Source of the DNA: Autumnicola psychrophila
GTDB lineage: Bacteria; Bacteroidota; Bacteroidia; Flavobacteriales; Flavobacteriaceae
DNA length: 64,000 nt
Direction of reading: 5' to 3'
Assembly: GCF_031846645.1 (NCBI RefSeq)
Contig: NZ_JAVRHN010000004.1
Coordinates: 248,001 to 312,000, forward strand
Shown here: positions 8,135 through 17,419 of the stretch, in pieces
Numbering within the stretch: position 1 is the first letter of the stretch
Layout of the letters: each line of letters begins with the position of its first letter
Notes under the pieces: model-generated
Databases searched by the model: none
What the model was told of the DNA's origin: nothing
The model's input: the letters and a program-made list of their open reading frames with translations, nothing else
Made by a program: the position numbers and the translations under genes

Positions 8135-8780
8135 AGAAGGTTATAAGATAATGATCATTACTGCAATTCTATTAATTGCAATAAATGTTCTTAGTTACAG
8201 TTTAATAAACACGTACTGGATTAAATTTTTAATCCTTATCGTCACGATCCTACTTTTCCTGCTCGTCATCCAATTTTTCAGGAATCCGAAGAGAAAAACT
8301 GAAATTAATAATCAAAATGTAGTAGCACCAGTAGATGGAAAAGTTGTCGTAATTGAAGAAGTTTACGAAAAAGAATATTTTAAAGACAAAAGATTACAGG
8401 TTTCTATTTTTATGTCCCCCATAAATGTTCATGTTACCCGGCATCCTGTGGGAGGAAAAGTAAAATTCAGTAAGTATCATCCCGGGAAGTTTCTTGTAGC
8501 ATGGCACCCTAAATCCAGTGAAGAGAACGAAAGAACTACAGTGGTTGTAGAAAATGAAGTTACAGGAGAAATTCTATATAGACAGATTGCCGGAGCTATG
8601 GCCAAACGAATTGTGAATTATGCCAAAGAGGGAGAGGAAGTTATCCAGGGAAGTGACAGTGGCTTTATCAAATTTGGTTCCCGTGTAGATGTTTTTATGC
8701 CTTTAGGTACGCCACTAAATGTAGAGCTTAATCAAAAAGTTAAAGGCGGCATAAGTGTGATTGGAAAAATTCAGGAATAA
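8124..8780 (+). CDS. psd: Phosphatidylserine decarboxylase proenzyme, short form
   Basis: A 218-residue membrane-anchored enzyme that decarboxylates phosphatidylserine to phosphatidylethanolamine. The N-terminus holds two hydrophobic stretches (about 10-50). VDGKVVVIEE, NVHVTRHPVGGKV and the self-cleavage site FGS in KFGSRVDVFMPLGT are present; cleavage at that Ser would generate the pyruvoyl group. The length fits the short archaeal/Bacteroidota subtype rather than the roughly 300-residue E. coli type. It overlaps cdsA by 11 nt. Confidence 0.94.
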   Translation: MFHKEGYKIMIITAILLIAINVLSYSLINTYWIKFLILIVTILLFLLVIQFFRNPKRKTEINNQNVVAPVDGKVVVIEEVYEKEYFKDKRLQVSIFMSPINVHVTRHPVGGKVKFSKYHPGKFLVAWHPKSSEENERTTVVVENEVTGEILYRQIAGAMAKRIVNYAKEGEEVIQGSDSGFIKFGSRVDVFMPLGTPLNVELNQKVKGGISVIGKIQE

Positions 8781-8787
8781 TTGAATT

Positions 8788-9060
8788 ATGCCAGAGGAAA
8801 AGAATACAAAGTTTTTAAAGGCCTATAAAATGGCAAGTACAACAGATCAAAGGTTTCCACCAGATGTGTTGCTTCACTTTTATGCTTACTATAAGCGCGC
8901 TACTTCAAAAAATGGCTTTTATCTGCCACCTACCAGTGTTGGAGATTTACGCTCCGCCTTTAAAGTAAATGCTCTAGTTCAGGTTAAAGATTTGACCAAA
9001 CAAGAGGCTCAGGAAAAATATATTGACCTGGTAGAAGAATATATTGGCAGCGTAGATTAG
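8788..9060 (+). CDS. Acyl-CoA-binding protein
   Basis: A 90-residue protein with the four-helix ACBP layout: FPPDVLLHFYAYYKRATSKN matches the conserved LxxYxxYKQAT acyl-CoA site, and the C-terminus is EKYIDLVEEYIG. ACBPs carry medium- and long-chain acyl-CoA in the cytosol. It follows psd by 7 nt and closes the phospholipid gene run. ACBP is mostly eukaryotic but is common in Bacteroidota. Confidence 0.92.
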   Translation: MPEEKNTKFLKAYKMASTTDQRFPPDVLLHFYAYYKRATSKNGFYLPPTSVGDLRSAFKVNALVQVKDLTKQEAQEKYIDLVEEYIGSVD

Positions 9061-9097
9061 TCTCCACTGCCAAATTTCTTAAAAAATTCTTCCTCTT

Positions 9098-11728
9098 CTA
9101 TTTCAAACTTTCCAGACTCGCTTTTAAAGCCTCTATTTTCGATTCAGCATCTGCTTTCTTTGCTTTCTCTATAGCGACCACTTTTTCCGGAGCATTATTT
9201 ACAAACCGCTCATTAGATAGCTTTTTGTCAACAGACTTCAGAAAGCCTTCAGTATAAGAAAGCTCCTCTTTCAGTTTCTTTATTTCAGCATCAACATCTA
9301 TGGCTCCAGTTACAGGAACAAAGTAGTCATTTGATTTTACACGGAAGGACAGTGCTCCTTCAACCTGCTTCTCCACATACTCCAGTGCCGAAAGATTACC
9401 CATCTTTCTAATAACAGGGTCAAAGAATTCTGAAGTTTTTTCGTTGTTTAAAACTTTAAATTCAATTTCATTTTTAAAAGATATATTTTTTTCTTTTCTG
9501 ATCTTTCTGATTCCCGTGATCACTTCTGAAGCAACTGAAAAATCTGAAATAATTTTTTCATCGAAAGAACTTAATTCTGGCCACTTAGCTATAATTAAAG
9601 CTTCCTGCGGAGTTCTTCCTGTTATTTCCTGCCAGATTTCTTCGGAAGAAAACGGTGTGAAAGGATGCAAAATCCTTAAATTATCTTCAAGAATAGCAAT
9701 AACTTCCTTAAATGTAGTGGCATCTATTGGCTCTCCAAAACCAGGTTTCACCATTTCGAGGAACCAGGAACAGTAATCGTCCCAGATGAGCTTATAAGTT
9801 GCCATTAAAGCATCGCTAATCCTGTATTTATCGAAATGATCTTCTATTTCATGCAAAACCTTTAGAAACTTCGCCCTGTACCAGTCAATTGCAATTTTTG
9901 AAGTTTTATCCTGTTCTTTTTCTTCGGAAATTTCCCAACCTTTTACAAGCCTGAAGGCATTCCAGATCTTATTTATGAAGCCACTCCCCTGTTTACAAAG
10001 ATCTTCATCGAACATAAGATCGTTCCCGGCAGGAGAACTTAATAACATCCCCACTCTCACGCCATCTGCGCCATATTGCTCAATTAATCCCAGTGGATCT
10101 GGAGAATTCCCCAGAGACTTTGACATTTTCCGGCGCTGCTTATCCCGAACAATCCCAGTTAAATAGACATTTTTAAAGGGTCGTTCTCCCTGGTATTCAT
10201 ATCCTGCCATAATCATACGAGCTACCCAGAAAAAGAGGATTTCTGGAGCGGTTACAAGATCATTTGTAGGGTAATAATACTGAATTTCCTTATTTTCCGG
10301 CTCCAGAATACCGTTAAAGACACTCATTGGCCAAAGCCAGGAAGAAAACCAGGTATCTAAAGCATCCTTATCCTGACTGATGTCCGATAATTGCCATTTT
10401 TGACTACCCGTCTTTTCTTTAACTTTCTCAAGGGCTGCTTCGGGATTTTCAGCAACAACAAAATCTTCTTTTCCGTCACCATAGTAATAAGCGGGAATCT
10501 GCTGTCCCCACCACAATTGTCGGGATACATTCCAGTCCCGCACATTTTCCATCCAGTGCTTGTAAGTATTCAGAAACTTATCCGGAACGAGATTTATATC
10601 GTCACCAACAACCGCTTTTATTGCAGGTTCGGCAAGATCTTTCATCTTTAAAAACCATTGATCACTCAATTTAGGTTCTATAACCGCCCCTGTACGTTCG
10701 CTGGTGCCTACTTTGTTAATATGCTCTTCAATTTTAACGAGAATTCCCAGCTCTTTCAATTCCTCTGTAATTTCCTTCCGAACAACAAATCTGTCTTTGC
10801 CTTCGTAGTGCATTCCGTAGAAATTCAAGGTAGCATCATCGTTCAAAATATCGATAACTTCAAGATTATGCTTGTCACCTAACATTTTATCATTCTCATC
10901 GTGTGCCGGAGTTACCTTTAAACACCCTGTACCAAATTCCAGATCTACATATTCATCTTCTATAATCGGAATTACACGATTGTTGATAGGAACAATAGCT
11001 TTCTTTCCTTTTAGGTGGAAAAATCGTTCATCATTAGGATTTATACAAATAGCCGTATCCCCAAGAATGGTTTCCGGTCTGGTGGTGGCGATCGTCAATG
11101 TATCGTCACTACCTTCAATTTTATATTTTAGGTAATAAAGATTCCCCTGCTTTTCCTGATGAATAACTTCCTCATCAGATAGAGTGGTTTTAGCTTCAGG
11201 ATCCCAATTTACCATTCGGTAGCCCCGATAAATTAACCCTTTTTCATAAAGATCTATAAAAACTTTTATGACTGAAGCAGACATCTTTTCGTCCATAGTG
11301 AACTTTGTCCTCTCCCAGTCACAGGAAGCTCCCAGTTTCTTTAACTGTTCCAGAATAATTCCACCATGCTTATGGGTCCACTCCCAGGCATGTTCCAGAA
11401 ATTCTTCCCGGCTCAGGTCATTTTTATTGATCCCTTCAGCCTTAAGTTTTGCTACAACTTTAGCTTCCGTAGCAATAGAAGCATGATCTGTCCCCGGCAC
11501 CCAGCAGGCATTAAAGCCTTTTAAACGAGCGCGTCTTACCAGTACATCTTGAATGGTATTGTTCAGCATATGTCCCATATGCAAAACTCCAGTTACATTA
11601 GGCGGAGGGATTACAATGGTGTACGGTTCTCTCTCGTCTACTTCTGAATGGAAATAATTATGATCCATCCAGTATTTGTACCACTTATCTTCTACTTGTT
11701 TTGAATTGTATTGGGAAGCAATAGCCAT
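9098..11728 (-). CDS. valS: Valyl-tRNA synthetase
   Basis: An 876-residue class I synthetase that charges tRNA-Val. It has HMGH (50-53, the HIGH motif in PPPNVTGVLHMGH), the CP1 editing domain with TTRPETILGDTAI, KMSKS near residue 530 and a C-terminal coiled-coil arm (about 805-876). I start at ATG 11728 (MAIASQYN); the frame continues upstream to a TTG at 11758 but the extra ten residues are unlikely to be translated. It is convergent with the ACBP gene, with 37 nt between stops. Confidence 0.97.
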   Translation of the reverse strand: MAIASQYNSKQVEDKWYKYWMDHNYFHSEVDEREPYTIVIPPPNVTGVLHMGHMLNNTIQDVLVRRARLKGFNACWVPGTDHASIATEAKVVAKLKAEGINKNDLSREEFLEHAWEWTHKHGGIILEQLKKLGASCDWERTKFTMDEKMSASVIKVFIDLYEKGLIYRGYRMVNWDPEAKTTLSDEEVIHQEKQGNLYYLKYKIEGSDDTLTIATTRPETILGDTAICINPNDERFFHLKGKKAIVPINNRVIPIIEDEYVDLEFGTGCLKVTPAHDENDKMLGDKHNLEVIDILNDDATLNFYGMHYEGKDRFVVRKEITEELKELGILVKIEEHINKVGTSERTGAVIEPKLSDQWFLKMKDLAEPAIKAVVGDDINLVPDKFLNTYKHWMENVRDWNVSRQLWWGQQIPAYYYGDGKEDFVVAENPEAALEKVKEKTGSQKWQLSDISQDKDALDTWFSSWLWPMSVFNGILEPENKEIQYYYPTNDLVTAPEILFFWVARMIMAGYEYQGERPFKNVYLTGIVRDKQRRKMSKSLGNSPDPLGLIEQYGADGVRVGMLLSSPAGNDLMFDEDLCKQGSGFINKIWNAFRLVKGWEISEEKEQDKTSKIAIDWYRAKFLKVLHEIEDHFDKYRISDALMATYKLIWDDYCSWFLEMVKPGFGEPIDATTFKEVIAILEDNLRILHPFTPFSSEEIWQEITGRTPQEALIIAKWPELSSFDEKIISDFSVASEVITGIRKIRKEKNISFKNEIEFKVLNNEKTSEFFDPVIRKMGNLSALEYVEKQVEGALSFRVKSNDYFVPVTGAIDVDAEIKKLKEELSYTEGFLKSVDKKLSNERFVNNAPEKVVAIEKAKKADAESKIEALKASLESLK

Positions 11729-11805
11729 AATTTGGTCTGATTTTTGAAATAAAAGCAAAAGTAATTATAACTGAAGGATTTTGAAAGAAGTTGAATTGAA
11801 TAAAA

Positions 11806-11837
11806 TTTGGTGTAATTTTTAATTCAGAGTATCTTTA
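11806..11837 (+). promoter_or_regulatory. Promoter for the DUF1573 gene
   Basis: TTTG at 11806-11809, a 20-nt spacer and TATCTTTA at 11830-11837 fit the Bacteroidota TTTG/TAnnTTTG pattern with one mismatch. The ATG lies 25 nt downstream. Confidence 0.55.
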
Positions 11838-11862
11838 CAATATCTATCTAAACCCAAAAAAC

Positions 11863-12249
11863 ATGAAAAAATTAGTACTAATTGCCACTTTTATTTTAGC
11901 CGGAATAGGAACTACAATGGCACAGGCCAAAATAGTATTCCAATCTGAGACAATTGATTATGGCGAAATTAAAAAAGGAAGTGATGGAGTTCGTGTGTTT
12001 GAATTCACAAATACAGGAGATGAACCACTTGTAATTAAAGAGGTATCCTCCAGCTGTGGTTGCACCATTCCGAAAAAACCTGAAGGCCCTATTGCGCCGG
12101 GAAAAACCGGAACTATTGAAGTAAAGTACGATACTAAAAGAGTGGGACCAATTAGAAAAACAGTTACTGTTTACTCTAATGCTGAAGAGACTATAAAAGC
12201 CCTTAAGATTAAAGGAAAAATTTTACCGGAAGAAGTTACCGAGATTTAA
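11863..12249 (+). CDS. DUF1573 secreted protein
   Basis: A 128-residue protein with a cleavable signal peptide (MKKLVLIATFILAGIGTTMA, cut after about residue 20). A single DUF1573 Ig-like beta-sandwich follows (HYDIN/ASPM-like), with FEFTNTGDEPLVIKEV, the conserved SSSCGCT and a GTIEVKYDT strand. DUF1573 proteins are abundant in Bacteroidota and their biochemical role is not established. It stands alone, with its own promoter and terminator. Confidence 0.88.
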   Translation: MKKLVLIATFILAGIGTTMAQAKIVFQSETIDYGEIKKGSDGVRVFEFTNTGDEPLVIKEVSSSCGCTIPKKPEGPIAPGKTGTIEVKYDTKRVGPIRKTVTVYSNAEETIKALKIKGKILPEEVTEI

Positions 12250-12270
12250 AACTAAATTTTAAGAAACAAA

Positions 12271-12300
12271 AACCTCCCAACTGGGAGGTTTTTTGTTTTT
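12271..12300 (+). terminator. Rho-independent terminator after the DUF1573 gene
   Basis: AACCTCCC (12271-12278), loop AACT, GGGAGGTT (12283-12290), then TTTTGTTTTT. Confidence 0.92.
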
Positions 12301-12380
12301 CAGAAAAGGTAAAAAGGTCAGTTTATGGTTGTGTTTAAATTCCTTCTATATATTGGCCGCAACCCTATCAATTCTACTAT

Positions 12381-12388
12381 TATTTTTG
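12381..12388 (+). promoter_or_regulatory. -7 element for the aminotransferase-murB unit
   Basis: TATTTTTG matches TAnnTTTG and ends 31 nt before the ATG at 12420. The nearest TTG (12353-12355) gives a spacer of 25 nt, longer than ideal. Confidence 0.45.
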
Positions 12389-12419
12389 CATTTTTGTATT
12401 CTATAAAAAATTGACAGTT

Positions 12420-13610
12420 ATGCCTAGTATTTCCCAGAAGGGTCAAAATATGCCCCAATCCCCTATTCGAAAGCTTGTTCCATATGCAGAAGCCGCTATA
12501 CGGGAGGGAAGGACGATCTACCAGTTAAATATTGGCCAACCGGATATAAAAACTCCGCAGATAGCATTAAATGCTATAAAAAATAATAACATAGAGGTTC
12601 TCTCCTACAGTCATTCGGCTGGTTTTCTTAGCTACAGGGAGAAGTTAGCAGGATATTATAAAAAGCATGATATCCCAGTAAGCGGCCAAGATATTATAAT
12701 TACAACAGGAGGGTCTGAGGCACTTAATTTTACAATGGGCAGCATTACAGACCCTGGTGATGAAATAATCATTCCGGAACCTTTTTACGCCAATTACAAT
12801 GCTTTTGCAGAAACTTCAGGCGTGAAAATCCTGCCCATACAGGCTTCTTTTGAAAATAATTTTGCTTTACCACCTGTAAGTGAATTTGAAAGCCTCATTA
12901 CAGAAAGAACAAAGGCTATCCTTCTCTGTAATCCTGGAAATCCTACCGGCTATCTTTATACAAAAGATGAAATTCAGCAAATAGCAGATCTTGCTATAAA
13001 GCATGATATTTTTGTCGTGGCGGACGAAGTTTACCGCGAGTTTGCCTATGACGGTGTAAAACATCATTCCATCATGAGTATTGAAGGATTGGAAGATCAC
13101 GCTATAATGGTGGATTCTGTTTCCAAAAGATACAGTATGTGCGGTGCCAGGATTGGTTGTCTTGTTTCCAAGAACAAGGATGTAATAGCCGCTGCCATGA
13201 AATTTGCACAGGCAAGATTAAGTCCGCCTACTTTTGCTCAAATAGCGAGTGAAGCAGCATTAGATACTCCGCAGGAATATTTTGATGAAGTAAATAAAGA
13301 ATATACACTTAGAAGAGATATCCTTATAGAAGGCCTGGAAAAAATTGAAGGTGTAAAAGTTGCAAAACCCAAAGGGGCATTTTATTGCATAGCCGAGCTT
13401 CCGGTAGAAAATGCCGAAGACTTTGCAAAGTGGCTCCTGGAAAATTTTCAGCATAATAATGAAACAATAATGGTTGCACCGGCGGCAGGCTTCTACTCTA
13501 CTCCAAATACCGGTTTAAACCAGGTGAGGATTGCGTATGTTCTAAAAAGGGAAAATCTGGAGCGGTCAATAGAAATTCTTGAAGTAGCCCTTAAGCAATA
13601 CAACAAATAA
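12420..13610 (+). CDS. PLP-dependent class I/II aminotransferase
   Basis: A 396-residue fold-type I aminotransferase. Features: YQLNIGQPDIKTP near the N-terminus, the PLP phosphate site TTGGSEALN, CNPGNPTGYLY, VVADEVYREFAYDG, and the Schiff-base lysine K236 in SVSKRYSMCGARIG. It resembles aspartate or aromatic aminotransferases; the exact substrate cannot be read off. ATG 12420 is preferred over TTG 12411. murB begins 1 nt after the stop, so the two are cotranscribed; a link to the amino-acid supply for peptidoglycan is only inference. Confidence 0.9.
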   Translation: MPSISQKGQNMPQSPIRKLVPYAEAAIREGRTIYQLNIGQPDIKTPQIALNAIKNNNIEVLSYSHSAGFLSYREKLAGYYKKHDIPVSGQDIIITTGGSEALNFTMGSITDPGDEIIIPEPFYANYNAFAETSGVKILPIQASFENNFALPPVSEFESLITERTKAILLCNPGNPTGYLYTKDEIQQIADLAIKHDIFVVADEVYREFAYDGVKHHSIMSIEGLEDHAIMVDSVSKRYSMCGARIGCLVSKNKDVIAAAMKFAQARLSPPTFAQIASEAALDTPQEYFDEVNKEYTLRRDILIEGLEKIEGVKVAKPKGAFYCIAELPVENAEDFAKWLLENFQHNNETIMVAPAAGFYSTPNTGLNQVRIAYVLKRENLERSIEILEVALKQYNK

Positions 13611-13611
13611 C

Positions 13612-14625
13612 ATGCAGTTTCTGCATAATGCCTCTTTAAAGGAATATAATACGTTTGGAATTGACGTTAGCGCCAGGCGCTTTATCTCTGTTACTAATGT
13701 AGAAGATCTAAAGGAGGTGCTCGCGCAAACATATTCGTCAGAACTTTTTATTCTTGGCGGCGGAAGCAACATGCTTTTAACAAAAGACATTGAAAAAACC
13801 GTTCTTCATATTGATCTGAAAGGGAAGGAATTAATTTCAGAAAATGAAAATGAAGTTCTTGTAAAAGCCAGTGCCGGTGAAAATTGGCATGAATTTGTTT
13901 TATATACACTTGAAAAAGGACTGGGTGGCCTGGAAAACCTCTCCCTTATTCCAGGAAAAGTAGGAACTGCTCCTATTCAAAATATTGGGGCTTACGGGGT
14001 GGAACTCAAGGACGTTTTTGAAGAGTGCGAGGCGATACACATACAAACCCTGGAACAGAAAACCTTTAGTAAAGAAGCATGTAAATTTGATTACAGAAAT
14101 TCAGTTTTTAAAAATAAGCTCAAAGGTCAGTATATCATTACCAGTGTTACCTTCAGGTTGACAAAAAACCATCATGTTTTGCATACTGATTATGGGGCAA
14201 TAAAAAATGCGCTTGATCAGAAAGGCATTAAGGATGCAGGAGTCAAAGAGATTTCTGATGCCGTGATATCTATAAGAAAGTCAAAGTTACCCGACCCCAG
14301 AATACTTGGAAACAGCGGAAGTTTTTTTAAAAATCCTGTTATTTCAGTAGATCTTTTTGAAGAGCTGCAACGGGCTTATCCTGAAATGCCTTCTTATACT
14401 GTTTCACCCCAAGAAGTCAAAATTCCTGCGGGCTGGCTAATAGAAAAGGCGGGATTAAAAGGATACAGAAAAGGCGATGCCGGTGTGCACAAGAATCAGG
14501 CGCTTGTACTGGTAAATTATGGAACGGCAACGGGTATGGAAATTTTACAATTATCGCAAAAGGTTCAGGAAAAAGTAGAAGAAAAATTTCAGATCAAGCT
14601 TGAACCCGAGGTTAATATAATATAA
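13612..14625 (+). CDS. murB: UDP-N-acetylenolpyruvoylglucosamine reductase
   Basis: A 337-residue type I (E. coli-like) MurB, which uses FAD and NADPH to make UDP-MurNAc in peptidoglycan synthesis. Motifs: YNTFGIDVSARR, LGGGSNMLL (FAD), NLSLIPGKVGTAPIQNIGAY, FDYRNSVFK with the type I Tyr, GNSGSFFKNP with the catalytic Ser, and IPAGWLIEKAG. It follows the aminotransferase by 1 nt and ends at a terminator. Confidence 0.97.
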   Translation: MQFLHNASLKEYNTFGIDVSARRFISVTNVEDLKEVLAQTYSSELFILGGGSNMLLTKDIEKTVLHIDLKGKELISENENEVLVKASAGENWHEFVLYTLEKGLGGLENLSLIPGKVGTAPIQNIGAYGVELKDVFEECEAIHIQTLEQKTFSKEACKFDYRNSVFKNKLKGQYIITSVTFRLTKNHHVLHTDYGAIKNALDQKGIKDAGVKEISDAVISIRKSKLPDPRILGNSGSFFKNPVISVDLFEELQRAYPEMPSYTVSPQEVKIPAGWLIEKAGLKGYRKGDAGVHKNQALVLVNYGTATGMEILQLSQKVQEKVEEKFQIKLEPEVNII

Positions 14626-14630
14626 TTAGA

Positions 14631-14668
14631 AAAGAGGCTTCCTAAATAGATAGATAGCCTCTTTTTCC
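14631..14668. terminator. Terminator between murB and the fasciclin gene
   Basis: AAAGAGGCT (14631-14639) pairs with AGCCTCTTT (14656-14664), with T residues following on + and A residues preceding. It lies between convergent genes and can serve both. Confidence 0.85.
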
Positions 14669-14687
14669 TACTTCGCTACTACCCTAA

Positions 14688-15305
14688 TCAGGACTTCTTT
14701 TTCATGATAACGGCATCAATAAAATGAACAACTCCGTTGGAAGCATCCACATCTGCCTGTGTAACGGTTGCAATATTCCCATTGGCATCCCGAAGAACAA
14801 TATTATCTCCACTCATCATAGCCGTAATATCTTCACCTGCCATCGTGCTAAAGGTATACTCCCCGTTATTACTCTGAATTTGCTGACTCAGTTCATCGGA
14901 TGTGATTTCATCCTCCACAACGTGATACTTCAATAAATCTGCAAGTTTATCTTGATTTTCGTTCATCATTAAAGTATCCAGCTCCTCCTGACTTATCTCG
15001 CTAAATGCAGAATTTGTTGGCGCAAACACTGTAAAAGGCCCTTTTTCTGTTCTAAGTGTCTCAGCTAAATCACCTCTTTCCAGTGCATCAACTAATGTAT
15101 TTAAAGAATCTGACTCCATGGTTCTGGCGACAATACTATTGTCCTCCAGCTCCTTTTGCTCTTCATCGGCTCTTAAAGCCGCCTCTCTTTTCATCTCAGC
15201 CTGTTCAGCCTGAGCCTTCTCCTGTTCCTTCTTCTTTGTGTCTTCACAAGCAGTGAATATTAGAACAGAAAAAACACATATAATAAACAAATTTTTTATT
15301 TTCAT
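14688..15305 (-). CDS. Fasciclin (FAS1) domain lipoprotein
   Basis: A 205-residue protein. I start at the ATG at 15305 (MKIKNLFIICVFSVLIFTAC), which gives a clean lipobox with the modified Cys at residue 20. The open frame can begin 8 codons earlier, but that would spoil the signal. A charged linker rich in K, E, Q and A follows, then one FAS1 domain (about 70-205) with SLNTLVDALERGDLAETL, FTVFAPTNSAFSEI and the C-terminal NGVVHFIDAVI. FAS1 domains mediate surface adhesion. Confidence 0.88.
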   Translation of the reverse strand: MKIKNLFIICVFSVLIFTACEDTKKKEQEKAQAEQAEMKREAALRADEEQKELEDNSIVARTMESDSLNTLVDALERGDLAETLRTEKGPFTVFAPTNSAFSEISQEELDTLMMNENQDKLADLLKYHVVEDEITSDELSQQIQSNNGEYTFSTMAGEDITAMMSGDNIVLRDANGNIATVTQADVDASNGVVHFIDAVIMKKKS

Positions 15306-15442
15306 ATTTAAATTATTTATTGAAAACATCGAAGATATCTCCTAACTGTTAAACATTCAGTTAATTACCTTTAAATTTTAGTTAAAGAGAGACAATATCG
15401 GCATAAATTGTCTTCACATTTCCCCAGACCTATTTTTATTCT

Positions 15443-15450
15443 TATTTTTG
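15443..15450 (+). promoter_or_regulatory. -7 element for the 15470 gene set
   Basis: TATTTTTG matches TAnnTTTG, 19 nt before the ATG at 15470. No clear -33 element is seen. Confidence 0.4.
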
Positions 15451-15469
15451 CATTAGAAAAAGGAAAAAA

Positions 15470-15676
15470 ATGGAAGTCTTTATAATTAGCTTTATACTCA
15501 TAGCACTTGCTTTTGCCGGAATTGCAATTAAAATCTGGGGGAAAAAAGATGGAAAATTCGCAGGTACCTGCGCCAGCCAAAATCCTTTCTTAAATAAAGA
15601 AGGTGAGGCTTGTAGTTATTGCGGAAAATTACCTGATGAGATTGGCGACTGTTCTACTACTGAAAAGGCCAGGTAA
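15470..15676 (+). CDS. Small membrane protein with a Cys-rich tail
   Basis: A 68-residue protein with one N-terminal membrane span (about 3-22, ending at KIWGKKDGKF). The soluble tail carries four Cys (GTCASQ, ACSYCGK, GDCS), including a CxxC that could bind zinc or an Fe-S centre, or form disulfides. I recognise it only as a conserved flavobacterial membrane protein without a function. The glycosyltransferase starts 5 nt after it. Confidence 0.75.
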   Translation: MEVFIISFILIALAFAGIAIKIWGKKDGKFAGTCASQNPFLNKEGEACSYCGKLPDEIGDCSTTEKAR

Positions 15677-15681
15677 ATTTA

Positions 15682-16782
15682 ATGTCAACAATTTTACTAT
15701 TCTTTTTCCTGCTGATTGCAGCAGTTAATCTTGCCTATTTCATTAGCTTTTTCAGTTTTGCCTCCCCGAAGAAATCTTCATCTTCACCTGCTGCCCAACC
15801 AGTTTCTGTTATTATTTGCGCAAAAAATGAAGCACAAAATCTTAATTCTTTTCTTCCTTCAATATTAGACCAGGATCATCCCGATTTTGAAGTCATACTC
15901 ATAAATGATGCATCAATGGATGAAACGCTGGAAGTAATGGAGAAGTATAAAGAATTGGATCCACGAATTAATATTGTAGATGTAAAGAACAACGAAGCAT
16001 TTTGGGCGAATAAAAAATATGCATTAACCTTGGGTATTAAAAGAGCCAAAAACACACATCTTCTGTTTACGGATGCCGACTGCGCGCCTCAAAGCAAATC
16101 CTGGATTAGCGGAATGTGTAGAAACCTGCAGGAGGAAACATCTATTATTCTGGGTTATGGAGGCTACTTTAAAAATAAATCTTCTTTTTTAAATAAATTG
16201 ATCAGGTTTGAAACTCTGCTTACTGCAATTCAATACTTTTCCTATGCAAAACTAGGAAGTCCTTACATGGGAGTAGGTAGAAATCTTGCCTATACTTCAG
16301 AACTATTTTATCAGCAAAGCGGTTTTGCCAGCCATCTGCACCTTAGATCAGGTGATGATGATCTCTTTGTTAATGAAGCTGCCACCAGCATGAATACATC
16401 CATCTGCGATTACCCCGCTGCTTTTACCAGAAGTGTACCCAAAAGCACATTTAGCGCGTGGATTAAACAGAAAAGAAGACATGTTTCCACAGCTAAGAAT
16501 TATAAGAAAAAGCACAAACTTCTTCTGGGCCTTTTCTATTTTTCCCAGATCATGTTCTGGACTTTGTTCTTCGTACTACTCTTTGCCGAAAATTGGCAAA
16601 TTTCGACAGTCACCTTTGGAATAGTAATTTTAATAAAGGCTGCACTGTACTACAAATCTGCGGAGAGGTTAGATGAAAAAGATGTAGTTTGGTTATTTCC
16701 GATTCTGGAATTATTTTTAATCTTTACACAAAGCGGTATCTTTATAGCTAATATTTTTTCAAAACCTACTCATTGGAAATAA
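15682..16782 (+). CDS. Family 2 glycosyltransferase, membrane-bound
   Basis: A 366-residue GT-A enzyme. An N-terminal membrane helix (1-26) is followed by the GT2 core: PVSVIICAKNEAQNL, EVILINDASMDET, the DxD-type FTDADCAP, a conserved GDDD motif and a QKRRHVSTA block (like the QxxRW acceptor region). Two or three C-terminal helices follow. It would transfer a sugar to a lipid or envelope acceptor; no other polysaccharide genes are nearby. Its last 10 nt overlap the sigma-factor gene. Confidence 0.88.
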   Translation: MSTILLFFFLLIAAVNLAYFISFFSFASPKKSSSSPAAQPVSVIICAKNEAQNLNSFLPSILDQDHPDFEVILINDASMDETLEVMEKYKELDPRINIVDVKNNEAFWANKKYALTLGIKRAKNTHLLFTDADCAPQSKSWISGMCRNLQEETSIILGYGGYFKNKSSFLNKLIRFETLLTAIQYFSYAKLGSPYMGVGRNLAYTSELFYQQSGFASHLHLRSGDDDLFVNEAATSMNTSICDYPAAFTRSVPKSTFSAWIKQKRRHVSTAKNYKKKHKLLLGLFYFSQIMFWTLFFVLLFAENWQISTVTFGIVILIKAALYYKSAERLDEKDVVWLFPILELFLIFTQSGIFIANIFSKPTHWK

Positions 16783-17345
16783 AACCAGAAAGGCTTCTAA
16801 TCAAAATAAGGGAAGCAAAAGGCGGTAGTCAGGCGGCCTTTAACTATCTTATGGATACTTTCTGGAATGACGTTTATGGTTTCCAGCTAAAAAAGACCAG
16901 GGACGAATACGAAGCTGAAGATATTAGTATCCAGACGTTTTCAAAGGCATTTAATAAGATTGAGACTTTTGATGAAGACTACTCCTTTAGTACCTGGCTA
17001 ATAGCAATTTCCAAAAATATTCATGTAGATCTTATAAGGAAGAAGAACTCCTCTATTCGTTCCCGAACAACAAATCATGATGAAGAAAAAGTTTATGCCA
17101 TTGCAGATGAAACTCCTTCAATTGAAGATAAACTTATAAGTGAGCAGAACCTTGCTCAATTATTAAGAGATATCAAGCAACTAAAACCACATTATCAGCA
17201 GGTTATTAATCTCAGGTATTTTCAGGAAAAATCTTATAAGGAAATCGCAGAGAACCTCGATGAACCAATGAATAATGTTAAGGTCAAGCTACTGAGAGCC
17301 AGAAAACTACTTGCAGAAATTATTAAAGACCGCAAACATGAGTAA
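16773..17345 (+). CDS. ECF-type RNA polymerase sigma factor
   Basis: A 190-residue sigma-70 family protein. Region 2 is DEYEAEDISIQTFSKAFNKI with FSTWLIAISKNIHVDLIRKK; region 4 is LKPHYQQVINLRYFQEKSYK then EIAENLDEPMNNVKVKLLRA. The start is probably TTG at 16773 inside the glycosyltransferase 3' end, since no ATG lies before region 2. No anti-sigma gene follows; lipA is 74 nt downstream with its own promoter. Regulon unknown. Confidence 0.9.
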   Translation: MEIKPERLLIKIREAKGGSQAAFNYLMDTFWNDVYGFQLKKTRDEYEAEDISIQTFSKAFNKIETFDEDYSFSTWLIAISKNIHVDLIRKKNSSIRSRTTNHDEEKVYAIADETPSIEDKLISEQNLAQLLRDIKQLKPHYQQVINLRYFQEKSYKEIAENLDEPMNNVKVKLLRARKLLAEIIKDRKHE

Positions 17346-17394
17346 GGTATCTTACTCTCTACTGTCTAAATTTATGCAGTTCGCTATAATATCG

Positions 17395-17402
17395 TATCTT
17401 TG
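17395..17402 (+). promoter_or_regulatory. -7 element for lipA-gapA
   Basis: TATCTTTG matches TAnnTTTG and ends 17 nt before the lipA ATG at 17420. Confidence 0.5.
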
Positions 17403-17419
17403 AATAACAGAATTTTGCT

